The notes under the pieces: generated by a model | The model's database searches: none | Seen by the model: the letters and a program-made list of their open reading frames with translations, nothing else | What the model was told of the DNA's origin: nothing | Made by a program: the position numbers and the translations under genes | Origin: Candidatus Methylomirabilota bacterium | GTDB lineage: Bacteria; Methylomirabilota; Methylomirabilia; Rokubacteriales; CSP1-6 | Assembly (NCBI GenBank): GCA_035315345.1 | Contig: DATFYA010000205.1 | Coordinates: 1-64,000, forward strand | Length of the DNA: 64,000 nucleotides | Direction of reading: 5' to 3' | Shown here: piece by piece, positions 6,977 through 15,288 of the stretch | How the letters are laid out: each line of letters opens with the position of its first letter | Numbering within the stretch: the first letter of the stretch is position 1

Positions 6977-9121
6977 GTGACCCTCTCGGAAGCGACCCGT
7001 ACCGACCCGTCGCGGTCGACCGGTCGAGGGACTTCCGTGCTGCGCATCGCACCGATCGTCTTGCCCTTTCTCCTCCTCGTGGGCACCGGTCTCCGCGGGC
7101 TGGATTTCGGACTGCACTGGGACGAGCGACCGTGGCAGATCGGGCCGACCAAGCACATGGTGGAGTCGGTGACGCTGTTGCCCGGGTACTACACCTACCC
7201 GTCGTTCGACTATTGGCTCAATCTCGCGGTCCTCTTGCCGGACGTGGCAACGCCGCGCGAGCCGGGAGAACATCTCGGCGCTCATCTCGTTCGTGCTCTC
7301 GACTCCCAAGCGTACCTCTTCCGCCTGCGGGCCGTGTATCTCACCATCACGTCTCTCACGCTGGTGTGGGTGTACCTGCTCGTCCGGCAACAGCGCGGCG
7401 GCCGGTGGGGCGAGGCCCTCTTCGCCGCGTGCGTGCTCGGTGGCTCGTGGGAGGTCGCGTATCACCTGCGGTGGGTGGCGTCCGATGGGATGTTGATGCA
7501 GTTCGCGACGCTCACCGTGTTGTTCGCGCTGCGGGCATTGCATACACGTCGGCAGTCGTGGCTGATCGCGGCGACGACCACCGCTGCGGTGGGATCTGGA
7601 ACCAAGTATCCGGGCGGACTGCTCCTGCTGCCGGTGGCGCTGGCGGCGATATCTTGCCTGGAGGGGGGCTCCCCGAGAGCCAAGTCGACGCTGCTCGTCA
7701 AGCTCGCGGCACTGTTCGCCGCGGTATCTCTGGCCGTGACTCCCGCGCTCGTCTTCGAGCCGCACAAGGTCGCGCAAGCGATGCTCTACGAAATGCACCA
7801 CTACGCCACCGGACACGGAGGGCATACCGTTCACCGGGGTCTGGAGCACACCGGGCGCATGCTGGCGTATTTCTCGACGGTGTTGCTGTCGTCCAACATC
7901 GTGATCGCAATGCTCTTCTTTGGTCTCGCGATCCTCGGCGTTGGACACGAGTTCGCGCGCGACGGGCGCAAGGCCGCCGTGCTCTTCGTCTTTCCCTGCG
8001 CCTACCTGCTCTATTTCTCGACCCAGGGCACGATGGTGGTGCGCAATGTTCTGGCCGTCGCGCCCTTTGTCGCGCTGGGGGCGGCACGCGGCGCCGCCGT
8101 GGTCGCCGGGGTTCTCGCCGCCCGCGGCGAGTCACCGGGCGGGCGTCGCGCGCGCGCCAACTATGCGAGCGCGGCGTGGCTCCTCCTGCTCGTCGGCGCG
8201 GTGTCTTTCAACGCGGCGTGGCTGATCTCCAGTGCCGAGAGCATTGTCGCCCGGCATACCGCTCGCTTTGCCCGTGAAGCGGCGGAGTACGTCAGGATGC
8301 GCCCGGGGTCACGATACCTGCTCTCTCCACGCGTGACGCTCGACGTCTCGCGAGTTGCTCCTTCGCCGCCGAACGTGACCACCACCGCCGCCGATGCCGA
8401 TGCGTTCGTCCTCTACGCGCGCGAGGGAATGCGTCGCTGGCACGACTGGCCGGCGAACCGACGCGATCTGACCAGCGCGTGGTTCGGTCCCCGCGAGGTG
8501 AACTTCGACATCTATCCGAACTGGTGGGGCGACGATCGAATCGTCGTGATCGACAAGCGTCGCGCCCGGGAGATCGGACTCCGCATCGCGGGGATCTCCG
8601 AGGACGCGACGCCGGCCGAGGAGCCGGTATCGCTCGAAAGCGGCATCGAATCCGTGGCCCGGTACCCGCAGATCCCGGCCGACGCGCTCCCGAGCACGTG
8701 GACGCTTCCCGCCGTCGACCCTCGCAGCCTCGTCCCGCGCGCAGTGGCGCGAGCGGTCGTCGGCCCGCTCGCCCGTGGCCCGTCGAGCGGCGGCTGGGAT
8801 CTCGACGGGGTCTCCTGCACGTTGCGAGGGGAGGACGGGACGGTCGTGAGCGTGACCGTGATCAGCACCGGCGCGTTCGACCTGGAGCGGCGCGAGCCAT
8901 CGAGCGTCGCGGTGTCGGGAGCGGGCGTGAGCGCCTATGTCGCATCGCCCGCCCGGCGTGGTGATGTGCGTCTGTTCGCTCGCACGATGGAGAGCGCAGT
9001 GATCGTCCATGCGACGGGAAGGACTCGGCCGGAGGAATTCCGAATAGATCAGGCGACGAAGCTGGCCGTGATCGCGCTTGCCCGACTCGACGCCGCACGA
9101 GCCGCGACGAAGGCGCGGTGA
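6977..9121 (+). CDS. Large polytopic glycosyltransferase-like protein (PMT/ArnT-type)
   Basis: About 714 residues. The first about 450 contain roughly ten hydrophobic segments, and the early loop has an acidic pair HWDERPWQIG (FGLHWDE region) like the catalytic first loop of GT39/GT83 lipid-linked-sugar transferases. The last about 250 residues are a soluble, probably periplasmic, domain. Such enzymes move a sugar from a polyprenyl-phosphate donor to an acceptor outside the membrane. I chose GTG 6977; GTG 7037, just before the first membrane segment, and GTG 6917 are alternatives. The 202 bases between the oxidoreductase gene and this start show no clear gene. Acceptor and sugar are unknown. 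Confidence 0.65.
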   Translation: MTLSEATRTDPSRSTGRGTSVLRIAPIVLPFLLLVGTGLRGLDFGLHWDERPWQIGPTKHMVESVTLLPGYYTYPSFDYWLNLAVLLPDVATPREPGEHLGAHLVRALDSQAYLFRLRAVYLTITSLTLVWVYLLVRQQRGGRWGEALFAACVLGGSWEVAYHLRWVASDGMLMQFATLTVLFALRALHTRRQSWLIAATTTAAVGSGTKYPGGLLLLPVALAAISCLEGGSPRAKSTLLVKLAALFAAVSLAVTPALVFEPHKVAQAMLYEMHHYATGHGGHTVHRGLEHTGRMLAYFSTVLLSSNIVIAMLFFGLAILGVGHEFARDGRKAAVLFVFPCAYLLYFSTQGTMVVRNVLAVAPFVALGAARGAAVVAGVLAARGESPGGRRARANYASAAWLLLLVGAVSFNAAWLISSAESIVARHTARFAREAAEYVRMRPGSRYLLSPRVTLDVSRVAPSPPNVTTTAADADAFVLYAREGMRRWHDWPANRRDLTSAWFGPREVNFDIYPNWWGDDRIVVIDKRRAREIGLRIAGISEDATPAEEPVSLESGIESVARYPQIPADALPSTWTLPAVDPRSLVPRAVARAVVGPLARGPSSGGWDLDGVSCTLRGEDGTVVSVTVISTGAFDLERREPSSVAVSGAGVSAYVASPARRGDVRLFARTMESAVIVHATGRTRPEEFRIDQATKLAVIALARLDAARAATKAR

Positions 9122-9150
9122 CGGGTCCGATTCTTCGGAGGAGCCGGACG

Positions 9151-9310
9151 AAGGAGTATCATGTGCTCCGTACGCCGCATGCCCAGCGATCTCGTGCCCG
9201 ACCAGCGGACTCGGATCCGCGGTCCCGACGTCCCTGACTCCACGCCGCTCCATCCGGAGGACCGCACCATCAGCCGGGCGAGAGCAGGGGGCGCGTCCAC
9301 CGCGACATGA
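9151..9310 (+). pseudogene. Decayed duplicate of the 3' end of the FAD oxidoreductase gene
   Basis: This stretch mirrors positions about 6559-6725 of the oxidoreductase gene. In one frame it reads KEYHVLRTPHAQ, against KEYHVFRTPHAQ-like residues in the intact gene. After a short deletion and a frame change it reads RTRIRGPDVPDSTPLHPEDR, against RTPIRGLYVTDSTQFYPEDR. At DNA level, CATGCCCAGC and GAGGACCGCAC blocks are shared. No start codon or upstream part remains. It is a degenerate partial duplication lying between two glycosyltransferase genes. Confidence 0.75.
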
Positions 9311-9320
9311 CGCCGGCTCT

Positions 9321-10991
9321 ATGACCGGCATCCGAGCGGCGGTGGGCGGGCGTGGTGGCCGCATCGTGGCGCTGCTGGCCGTGATCGCCTTGGCCACCGG
9401 GTTGCGCCTGGCGCTGCTCGATCGACAGGGCCTCTGGGCCGACGAGGTCTTCTCGCTCGCGATCGCCACCGGTCATAGCCTCGAGCACCCCGCCGCGGAG
9501 GCAGACCCCGCCCAGGGGGACTATGTCGAAGCGTCCACGCCCTTGCCCGCGTCCGACTTCAGGCGCTACCTGGAGCACGAAGACCCGCCGGCGGGGTTCC
9601 GGCGCGTGGTTCGGGCCGTCCGTCTCTCGGACACGAGTCCGCCACTCTATTACCTGATGCTGAACCGCTGGACGCGCTGGGCCGGGGCGAGCGACGCCGC
9701 GCTCCGGCTCTTCTCCGCCCTGTGGGCGCTGGCGTCGATTCCGGTCCTGTGGCTGATCGCGCGCCGGGTCGGCGGCGAGGCGGCTGCGTTCCTTGCAGCC
9801 GGGCTCTTCGCGGTTTGCCCTCTGGGACTCTACTATTCGGTCGAGGGCCGGATGTACTCGCTCCTCGTGTTCCTCGCGGTCAGCATGGTCGCGCTGACCC
9901 TCGCCCTGAGGACCGAGGACGCCAGGCCCTGGCTGGTCGGGCCCTGGGCCGTGGTGAGCGCGGCCGCCCTCCTCACCCATTACTTCGCCTGCTTCGTGTG
10001 GGTTGCCTGCCTCGCCTGGCTGGCCGTGACTCCCGGCCGGATCCGACGAAGCTGGCTCGCCGGCGGGGCCGTCGCGACGGCCCTCCTCGTGCTGCCCTGG
10101 TACGCGGTGGTGCCGGAGACGCTCGGCCGATGGCGCGTGACCGGGTACTGGCTCTACTCACCGGTCAGCCTGCGCCGCGCGCTCTCGTTGCCGTTCTGGC
10201 TGGTCTGGACGTTCGTGTCGGGTGACGGGGCCTGGCAGTCGGGTCATGCCTCCTGGCACAGCTCGACGCGCTCCCAGTGGCTCGCCGCGCTCGCGTTCGC
10301 CGCGGTGGCGCTGGCGCTCGCAGCGGGGCTGCGACGGCGGCTCTTCTCCGGCGATCGTGGACTCGTCTGGCTCTGGGTAGCGGCCGCTTGCATCGGGCCC
10401 CTCGTGTTCGACTTCGTGAGCGGGACGAGCACGGCGGCGCGTCCGCGCTACGCGCTCGCGGGCCTTCCCGGCGTGCTCGTTCTTGCCGCGGTCGGCTTGA
10501 GCCGGCTCAAGCTCGTGGCGCGTGCCGCGCTGCTCCTGGCGGTTCTGCTGGCGTGGAGCTCGGGGGGCCGCACGATCTTCCACCTTCCCTCGCGCGAATA
10601 CGAGCCGTATCGGCCGGTGGCCGCGAGGCTGAGCGCGAGCGTCGGCCCCGAGGACCTCGTCCTGGTGCATTCGATCCCGTCGGGGGTGCTCGGGATCGCG
10701 CGCTACCTGACCGGAGCCACGATGGTGGCGTCATGGGTCGGCCAGCTCGGCCAGCGGCGCGTGCCGACCGATGTGGAGGCACTCACCCAAGGCCGCAGCA
10801 CGGTCGTCCTGGTGAAGATTCACGAGGTCGGCGAACCGGCCCCGGAAGAGTCCTGGCTGCTGGTCCACGCGAGGCTGGTCGACGACAGTGAGCGACAGGG
10901 CGCCCGGATCGGCGTCTTTCGCCCCCTATCGGGCGAGCGGTTCGTCTGGGGGCCGTCCCGAGGGGGCGCGCCGGGGGCGAATGGCCGGTGA
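9321..10991 (+). CDS. Polytopic glycosyltransferase family 39-like protein
   Basis: A 556-residue membrane protein. Its first external loop holds the acidic catalytic motif LWADEVFS (near residues 34-41), typical of PMT/ArnT-type mannosyl- or aminoarabinosyl-transferases, and a second loop carries DTSPPLYYLMLN, the family's PPLYY-like signature. About ten to twelve membrane segments follow. It would transfer a sugar from a polyprenyl-phosphate donor on the outer face of the inner membrane. The ATG at 9321 starts just before the first membrane segment; the open frame upstream to 9078 is the out-of-frame oxidoreductase relic, so I reject earlier starts. It converges with the next gene, leaving 10 bases between stops. 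Confidence 0.75.
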   Translation: MTGIRAAVGGRGGRIVALLAVIALATGLRLALLDRQGLWADEVFSLAIATGHSLEHPAAEADPAQGDYVEASTPLPASDFRRYLEHEDPPAGFRRVVRAVRLSDTSPPLYYLMLNRWTRWAGASDAALRLFSALWALASIPVLWLIARRVGGEAAAFLAAGLFAVCPLGLYYSVEGRMYSLLVFLAVSMVALTLALRTEDARPWLVGPWAVVSAAALLTHYFACFVWVACLAWLAVTPGRIRRSWLAGGAVATALLVLPWYAVVPETLGRWRVTGYWLYSPVSLRRALSLPFWLVWTFVSGDGAWQSGHASWHSSTRSQWLAALAFAAVALALAAGLRRRLFSGDRGLVWLWVAAACIGPLVFDFVSGTSTAARPRYALAGLPGVLVLAAVGLSRLKLVARAALLLAVLLAWSSGGRTIFHLPSREYEPYRPVAARLSASVGPEDLVLVHSIPSGVLGIARYLTGATMVASWVGQLGQRRVPTDVEALTQGRSTVVLVKIHEVGEPAPEESWLLVHARLVDDSERQGARIGVFRPLSGERFVWGPSRGGAPGANGR

Positions 10992-11001
10992 GGAAGACGC
11001 G

Positions 11002-12216
11002 TCAGATTGCGGGCGGATCGTCCCGGCGCCGCCGCGCGGCCTGCCGTTCATAGCCGAGCTGGGCCGCCAGCAACTCGAGGACGTAGTCCATGACCCGGGT
11101 CACCGCGAAGATGGACCCGATCGACCAGAAGAACGACATGGCGACGAAGCGCGACCAGTGCTCGTAGGTTTCCCCGGTCCGGACCAGCTCGAGAAAGCTC
11201 GCGAGGACGAGGGCACCGCCCACCAGGAAGCAGACCGCGGGAAGGAGCCAGAACAGTCGGCTCTGGAGGAACCGACTCCAGATGTCGTCCTGCGAAGGCT
11301 CGCCGGCGGGCCGCGCGATCCGGACCATCTTCGCGGTCAGGTAGCTGGCGCACAGCAAGAGCGCGGCGATCGTTCCGAGCACGTGACTGACCAGGAACCG
11401 GTAGATCATCCACTCCTGCACCCGGTGGTGCTCCAGGTAGAACAAGATCGGCCGCAGCATCCAGGCAGTGGCCACCGCGAGGGCCACGAGGCCCACGATC
11501 GCGAGTGGGCGCGCGGGCCGGTAGAGGAACGCCGCCTCGAGGATTGCCCGCAAGAACAGCACGGTGTCCCGGCCCAGGCGGAGCTTCGATTCCCCCTCGC
11601 GCTCGTGATACGGCATGTCGATCTCGACGATCTTCGCCGCCGTCCCGAGCACGGCGCGGGCGGTCATGGCCGGCGTGAAGCTCATGCCGTCGGGCAGCGG
11701 CAGCAGGCTTCCCAGGCTCGCTCGTCGAACGACCCGCATGCCGCTCGCGGTGTCGCGCACGTCGGAGGCGGACAGGGCGCGAAGCAAGGCCGCGAACGCC
11801 CGGTTGCCGATCTGGCGGACCAGCGGCATCTTGCTGGCCTGGGTCAGGCGACAGCCCAGCACGACGTCGGCCCGCTCTTGTTCCAGCGTCCGGCACAGAT
11901 CGGCGAAGAAGCTCGGATCGCAGGTGCCGTCGGCGTCGAGGAACCCGAGCAGGTCCGCGTCGGACTGTCGCCACGCCTCCTTGATGGCGGCGCCGTATCC
12001 CCGGTTCTGCTCGAACACGATGAGCTTGATCGCGTCGCGGTAGCGGCGGGCGCGCTCGACGGTTTCGTCGGTGGAGCCGTCGCTCACCACCGTGATGTCC
12101 ACCGCGGTCACCGGCGAGCCCGCGATGATGTGCGCGCGGGCATCCAGCGAGCGCTGGATGATGCTCTCGATGCTCTGCTCCTCGTTCAGGGCGGGAATGA
12201 CGATGAGGAGCTTCAT
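11002..12216 (-). CDS. Family 2 glycosyltransferase with C-terminal membrane segments (DPM/GtrB-like)
   Basis: A 404-residue protein. Residues 1-230 are a GT2 domain: start MKLLIVIPALNEEQSIESI, nucleotide-binding VVSDGSTDETV and metal-binding FLDADGTCD. Residues about 240-390 hold four hydrophobic segments, as in polyprenyl-phosphate glucosyl/mannosyl transferases such as DPM1/GtrB relatives. It would charge a polyprenyl phosphate with a sugar from a nucleotide donor on the cytoplasmic side. That is the donor the neighbouring GT39-like proteins would use, so the set works as a pathway. The ATG at 12216 overlaps the previous stop as ATGA, indicating translational coupling. Confidence 0.85.
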   Translation of the reverse strand: MKLLIVIPALNEEQSIESIIQRSLDARAHIIAGSPVTAVDITVVSDGSTDETVERARRYRDAIKLIVFEQNRGYGAAIKEAWRQSDADLLGFLDADGTCDPSFFADLCRTLEQERADVVLGCRLTQASKMPLVRQIGNRAFAALLRALSASDVRDTASGMRVVRRASLGSLLPLPDGMSFTPAMTARAVLGTAAKIVEIDMPYHEREGESKLRLGRDTVLFLRAILEAAFLYRPARPLAIVGLVALAVATAWMLRPILFYLEHHRVQEWMIYRFLVSHVLGTIAALLLCASYLTAKMVRIARPAGEPSQDDIWSRFLQSRLFWLLPAVCFLVGGALVLASFLELVRTGETYEHWSRFVAMSFFWSIGSIFAVTRVMDYVLELLAAQLGYERQAARRRRDDPPAI

Positions 12217-13976
12217 GGGTGGCGCTCCGGAGCCGCCCGAGATCGGCGATCGACGCCGCGAGCGGGGGACGGGGCGGAGTCGGGGACGGCGGGCTCTGGG
12301 CTTCGTTCGTAGATCTCGAGGTTTCCCGAGGGATCCGAGTAGACCAGCATCCACCGATCGGGAGAGCCCTCGAGAACGGGCAGGGTGTACTTGCGCGTGA
12401 AGTTCACGTCGGTCCCATCGACGACCACGAAGCGGACCGGCACCGAGTCGAGCAGCGCCTGGGCGTCGACCGGGTCGATCACGAACGGCGGCATCACCGT
12501 CTTCAGGCCCGTGCGCAGGTACGCCCACTGGGGCATCGACGCGGCCACCACGTCATCGGGTCGAGCCCGGGGGCGGAGCCAATCCAGCCCGGCGTCGAGC
12601 GCCCGGTAGGTCGGACCGTAGAAGAACAGGAATGGCCTGACCACGTGGCCGTCTCGCGCCCGAAGCTCGGCGGGCAAGCGATAGTCCACGTAGATGCGGA
12701 CGATGGCGACGACTTGCACGGCGAGGATGACGGCGACGAGAGCGACCCGCCCGGCCTGGCTCACCCGCCGCACAGGTCTCGGCAGGCGTTGGCTCCAGCT
12801 CGCCAGCTTCATCAACCCACGGGCCAGCGCCAGCGCCACGTACGGCATCGCGGGCGCCCAGTATCGCGGCCACTGAGCCGGCCACGGCGTGAGACAGAGC
12901 GCCAGCGCCGTCAGCGCGATGTAGAGCCCGATCAGCCGAGTCTCGCGGGCGAACAGGGTCGCGACGCCGACCAGGACGATCAATCCGATCACGGGCGGCA
13001 CGTATTGGGCGATCCGCCAGGGGACGATCCGGCCGACGACCGGGAGGTCCCTCATCCGTATCCAGTAGTTGGGCCTCGCCGTCGCCGCGCCGCCGAGACT
13101 CGTCGGCATGTGCTTGAGATTGACGAGCAACCGCCGGGCGAGCTCGCGAGCGGAGATTCTTCCCTCTTCCGGCTTGAACGGATCGCGCAGGGACACGTTC
13201 CGGGCGTAGCTGACGTTGTAGAAGAGGTAGTCGGCCCGCTGGTAGGCATACGCGGGGTGCGTGTACGCGGCGCTCCGCTCGACGTGGGCGATATAGGCCT
13301 GCCATCCGAGGATCGGCACGACGGCGACCGCGGCTCGAAGCGCGGCCGCGCGGAAGCGCCGGTCGAGCAGCGCGTCCAGCACCCAGGCGGCAAACAGCGC
13401 GATGCCCATGGTCCGCAACAGGTACGCGGCTACCGCGCAGGTGCCGGCCGCCAGCGAGCGGAACGGCCCGGTCGGCCGGCCGGCGAGGAGCACGAACAGC
13501 GCGGTGGCGAGCCCGAATGGGATCTCGGCAAAGCACAGATCCGACAGAAAGTTCGTGTGCACGTGCAGGAGAACGAGGACGCCGGCGAGGAGCGCGTAGG
13601 CCAGTGGGAGATATCGCCGCAGCACCGCGTACGCCGCGACGATATATGCGACGAAAACGAGGAAGAACGTGAGCCGCATCTGCCCGCCGACGACGACGAA
13701 ATCGCTGGATCCGACGAGCCACTGATGGAGCGCGACGACGAGAGGCAGGAGCGGGGGGTACTGGGTGGCCTCGATGTTCCCCGGCTCGTTCAGGAGCCGG
13801 TAGCCCTTCCCTTCCGCGAGCGAGGTGCCCAGCACGTAGTAGACCGCGCCGTCCCAGCGGAAATCCAGCGGGCCGACCGCCCGCGGGGCCCAGCTGGCGA
13901 GGATCATCGTCGCGAGGATGACCGCGGCGATGATGTCGGACCTGAAGCGGTGTGCGAGTCCCGGAGCCCTCACCAC
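12213..13976 (-). CDS. Polytopic membrane glycosyltransferase-like protein
   Basis: A 587-residue protein, mostly hydrophobic with about ten predicted membrane segments in residues 10-430 and a C-terminal soluble domain. The first loop has FRWDGAVYYVLG, an acidic motif in the place where PMT/GT83 enzymes carry their catalytic Asp, then ATQYPPLLPLVVAL, resembling the family's YPPL segment. I place the start at tandem GTGs 13976/13973, 13 bases after the stop of the upstream glycosyltransferase; the longer open frame above overlaps that gene. The 3' end overlaps the next GT2 gene by 4 bases, giving a three-gene operon. The sugar and acceptor are unknown. Confidence 0.65.
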   Translation of the reverse strand: MVRAPGLAHRFRSDIIAAVILATMILASWAPRAVGPLDFRWDGAVYYVLGTSLAEGKGYRLLNEPGNIEATQYPPLLPLVVALHQWLVGSSDFVVVGGQMRLTFFLVFVAYIVAAYAVLRRYLPLAYALLAGVLVLLHVHTNFLSDLCFAEIPFGLATALFVLLAGRPTGPFRSLAAGTCAVAAYLLRTMGIALFAAWVLDALLDRRFRAAALRAAVAVVPILGWQAYIAHVERSAAYTHPAYAYQRADYLFYNVSYARNVSLRDPFKPEEGRISARELARRLLVNLKHMPTSLGGAATARPNYWIRMRDLPVVGRIVPWRIAQYVPPVIGLIVLVGVATLFARETRLIGLYIALTALALCLTPWPAQWPRYWAPAMPYVALALARGLMKLASWSQRLPRPVRRVSQAGRVALVAVILAVQVVAIVRIYVDYRLPAELRARDGHVVRPFLFFYGPTYRALDAGLDWLRPRARPDDVVAASMPQWAYLRTGLKTVMPPFVIDPVDAQALLDSVPVRFVVVDGTDVNFTRKYTLPVLEGSPDRWMLVYSDPSGNLEIYERSPEPAVPDSAPSPARGVDRRSRAAPERHP

Positions 13977-13989
13977 GCGCGGCGATCCA

Positions 13990-14976
13990 TCACGCTTTCG
14001 GCCTGGTGAAGCGCCGGACCGCGCGGAGGATCCAGGTGCGCACGTCGGGGGGGAACCAGAGTCCCACGACATACGGGAGCACGAGGTGAGGGCGACGAGT
14101 GAGAAGCGCAAAGCGCAGGAGAAACCGACGGGCGAACCGACGGTGGCCTCCCTTGCCGAGATAGTACGCGCGCTTCGCGGCATCGCGGGTCACCTCGTTG
14201 ATGAGACGCGCGGCCCGCCGCCGGTCGTGGCCGGCGATCGAGCGAAAGACCGCCGGCTTCTCCTCCACCCAGCTGAAGGAACGGCCCGGTTCGGGGCCCG
14301 ACAATCCCGCGGGATTGATCCGGTAGCGCACCTGCTTTTCCTTGAGGAAGGTGAATGGCCGGCGCGCCGCGATGCGAAGGTAGAGCTCGTAGTCGGCGTT
14401 CACCCGGAACCGGGGGTTCCAGATCCCGACTTCATGGAACACCGCGGCCGGGATCATCACCTGTGAGGGAGTCGTGATGAAGCTGAACTTGCCATCCAGG
14501 AGCATGTCGAAGCAGCGGGCGGTGAAGAGGCGCCCATTCGATGGCCGCATCAGCTCGAGGAGGCCGGGCCCGTACAGCGTGTCCCGGGTGATGCCCTCCG
14601 AGGAGAAGGCCTCGCCGTCGACGGCCACGAGACCCGATTCGGGACAGCGCAGGGCGGCCTCCACCTGGGTCTCGAGCTTCCCGGGTGTCCAGATGTCGTC
14701 GCCGTCGAGGAAGGCCAGCAAGGATCCGCGAGCTCGTTGAAGACCGGAATTGCGAGCGCCGGATGGACCGGCGTTTTCTTGATGGACCACGGTGATGCGA
14801 TCGCCGTATGCGGCACAGGCGCGAAGCGTGTCATCGCTGGAGCCGTCGTCGACCACGATGACCTCGACGGGCCGGTAGCGCTGGGCGAGCACGCCCTCGA
14901 GCGCCGGCGCGACGAAGTCCGCCTGGTTGTAGAAGGTGACGATGACACTCACGAGTGGCCGATCGGGCGCGGTCAT
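13990..14976 (-). CDS. Family 2 glycosyltransferase
   Basis: A 328-residue soluble glycosyltransferase. Recognisable features are the N-terminal VSVIVTFYNQADFV, the nucleotide-binding VIVVDDGSSDDTL, the conserved GPSGARNSGL and the metal-binding AFLDGDDIWTPGKLE. This is the common inverting GT2 type used for O-antigen, exopolysaccharide and glycolipid assembly. The C-terminal third is basic and probably membrane-associated. It is the first gene of a minus-strand operon with a polytopic transferase and a DPM-like GT2. Start ATG 14976 gives the canonical N terminus. The donor sugar cannot be assigned. Confidence 0.85.
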   Translation of the reverse strand: MTAPDRPLVSVIVTFYNQADFVAPALEGVLAQRYRPVEVIVVDDGSSDDTLRACAAYGDRITVVHQENAGPSGARNSGLQRARGSLLAFLDGDDIWTPGKLETQVEAALRCPESGLVAVDGEAFSSEGITRDTLYGPGLLELMRPSNGRLFTARCFDMLLDGKFSFITTPSQVMIPAAVFHEVGIWNPRFRVNADYELYLRIAARRPFTFLKEKQVRYRINPAGLSGPEPGRSFSWVEEKPAVFRSIAGHDRRRAARLINEVTRDAAKRAYYLGKGGHRRFARRFLLRFALLTRRPHLVLPYVVGLWFPPDVRTWILRAVRRFTRPKA

Positions 14977-15288
14977 CGCGGCTTGCTCGTGAGAGGCGCG
15001 GTCGAGTCGGCGGGTTGAGTATCGATTGGGTTGGGCCCTCGCGGGCTCACGTGTCAGCGCACACGGGAAACATTTCGAATGGTCTCGCAGATCCAGGATG
15101 CCAGCAAGGTGCCAGCGGAGTTCAGCACGCGATTTCCGTACGCGTAGCGATGTGCGACGGTGCACGTACTGCCAGTTGGAGAAAGCTTTACCTATTCTGG
15201 CGTTTCGACTACCCATTTGAGGCTTGACGGCGACTCCGTCGCCACTGGCGCTCACGTCGAGAATGTGTGGTAGTTTCGTCACGTTCCC
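14977..15288. other. Intergenic region between divergent units, AT-richer
   Basis: 312 bases separate the start of the GT2 operon (leftward) and the HMG-CoA-synthase-like gene (rightward). The DNA is visibly less GC-rich than the genes around it, as expected for a region holding two promoters. I found a small inverted repeat GGCGAC-TCC-GTCGCC near 15228-15242 but no promoter pair I would defend, and no convincing small gene. Confidence 0.4.

Noticed and set aside
9078-9320. An N-terminal extension of the glycosyltransferase at 9321
   Set aside because: The extra residues come from the out-of-frame oxidoreductase relic and show no signal or family match. The membrane protein begins naturally at ATG 9321.
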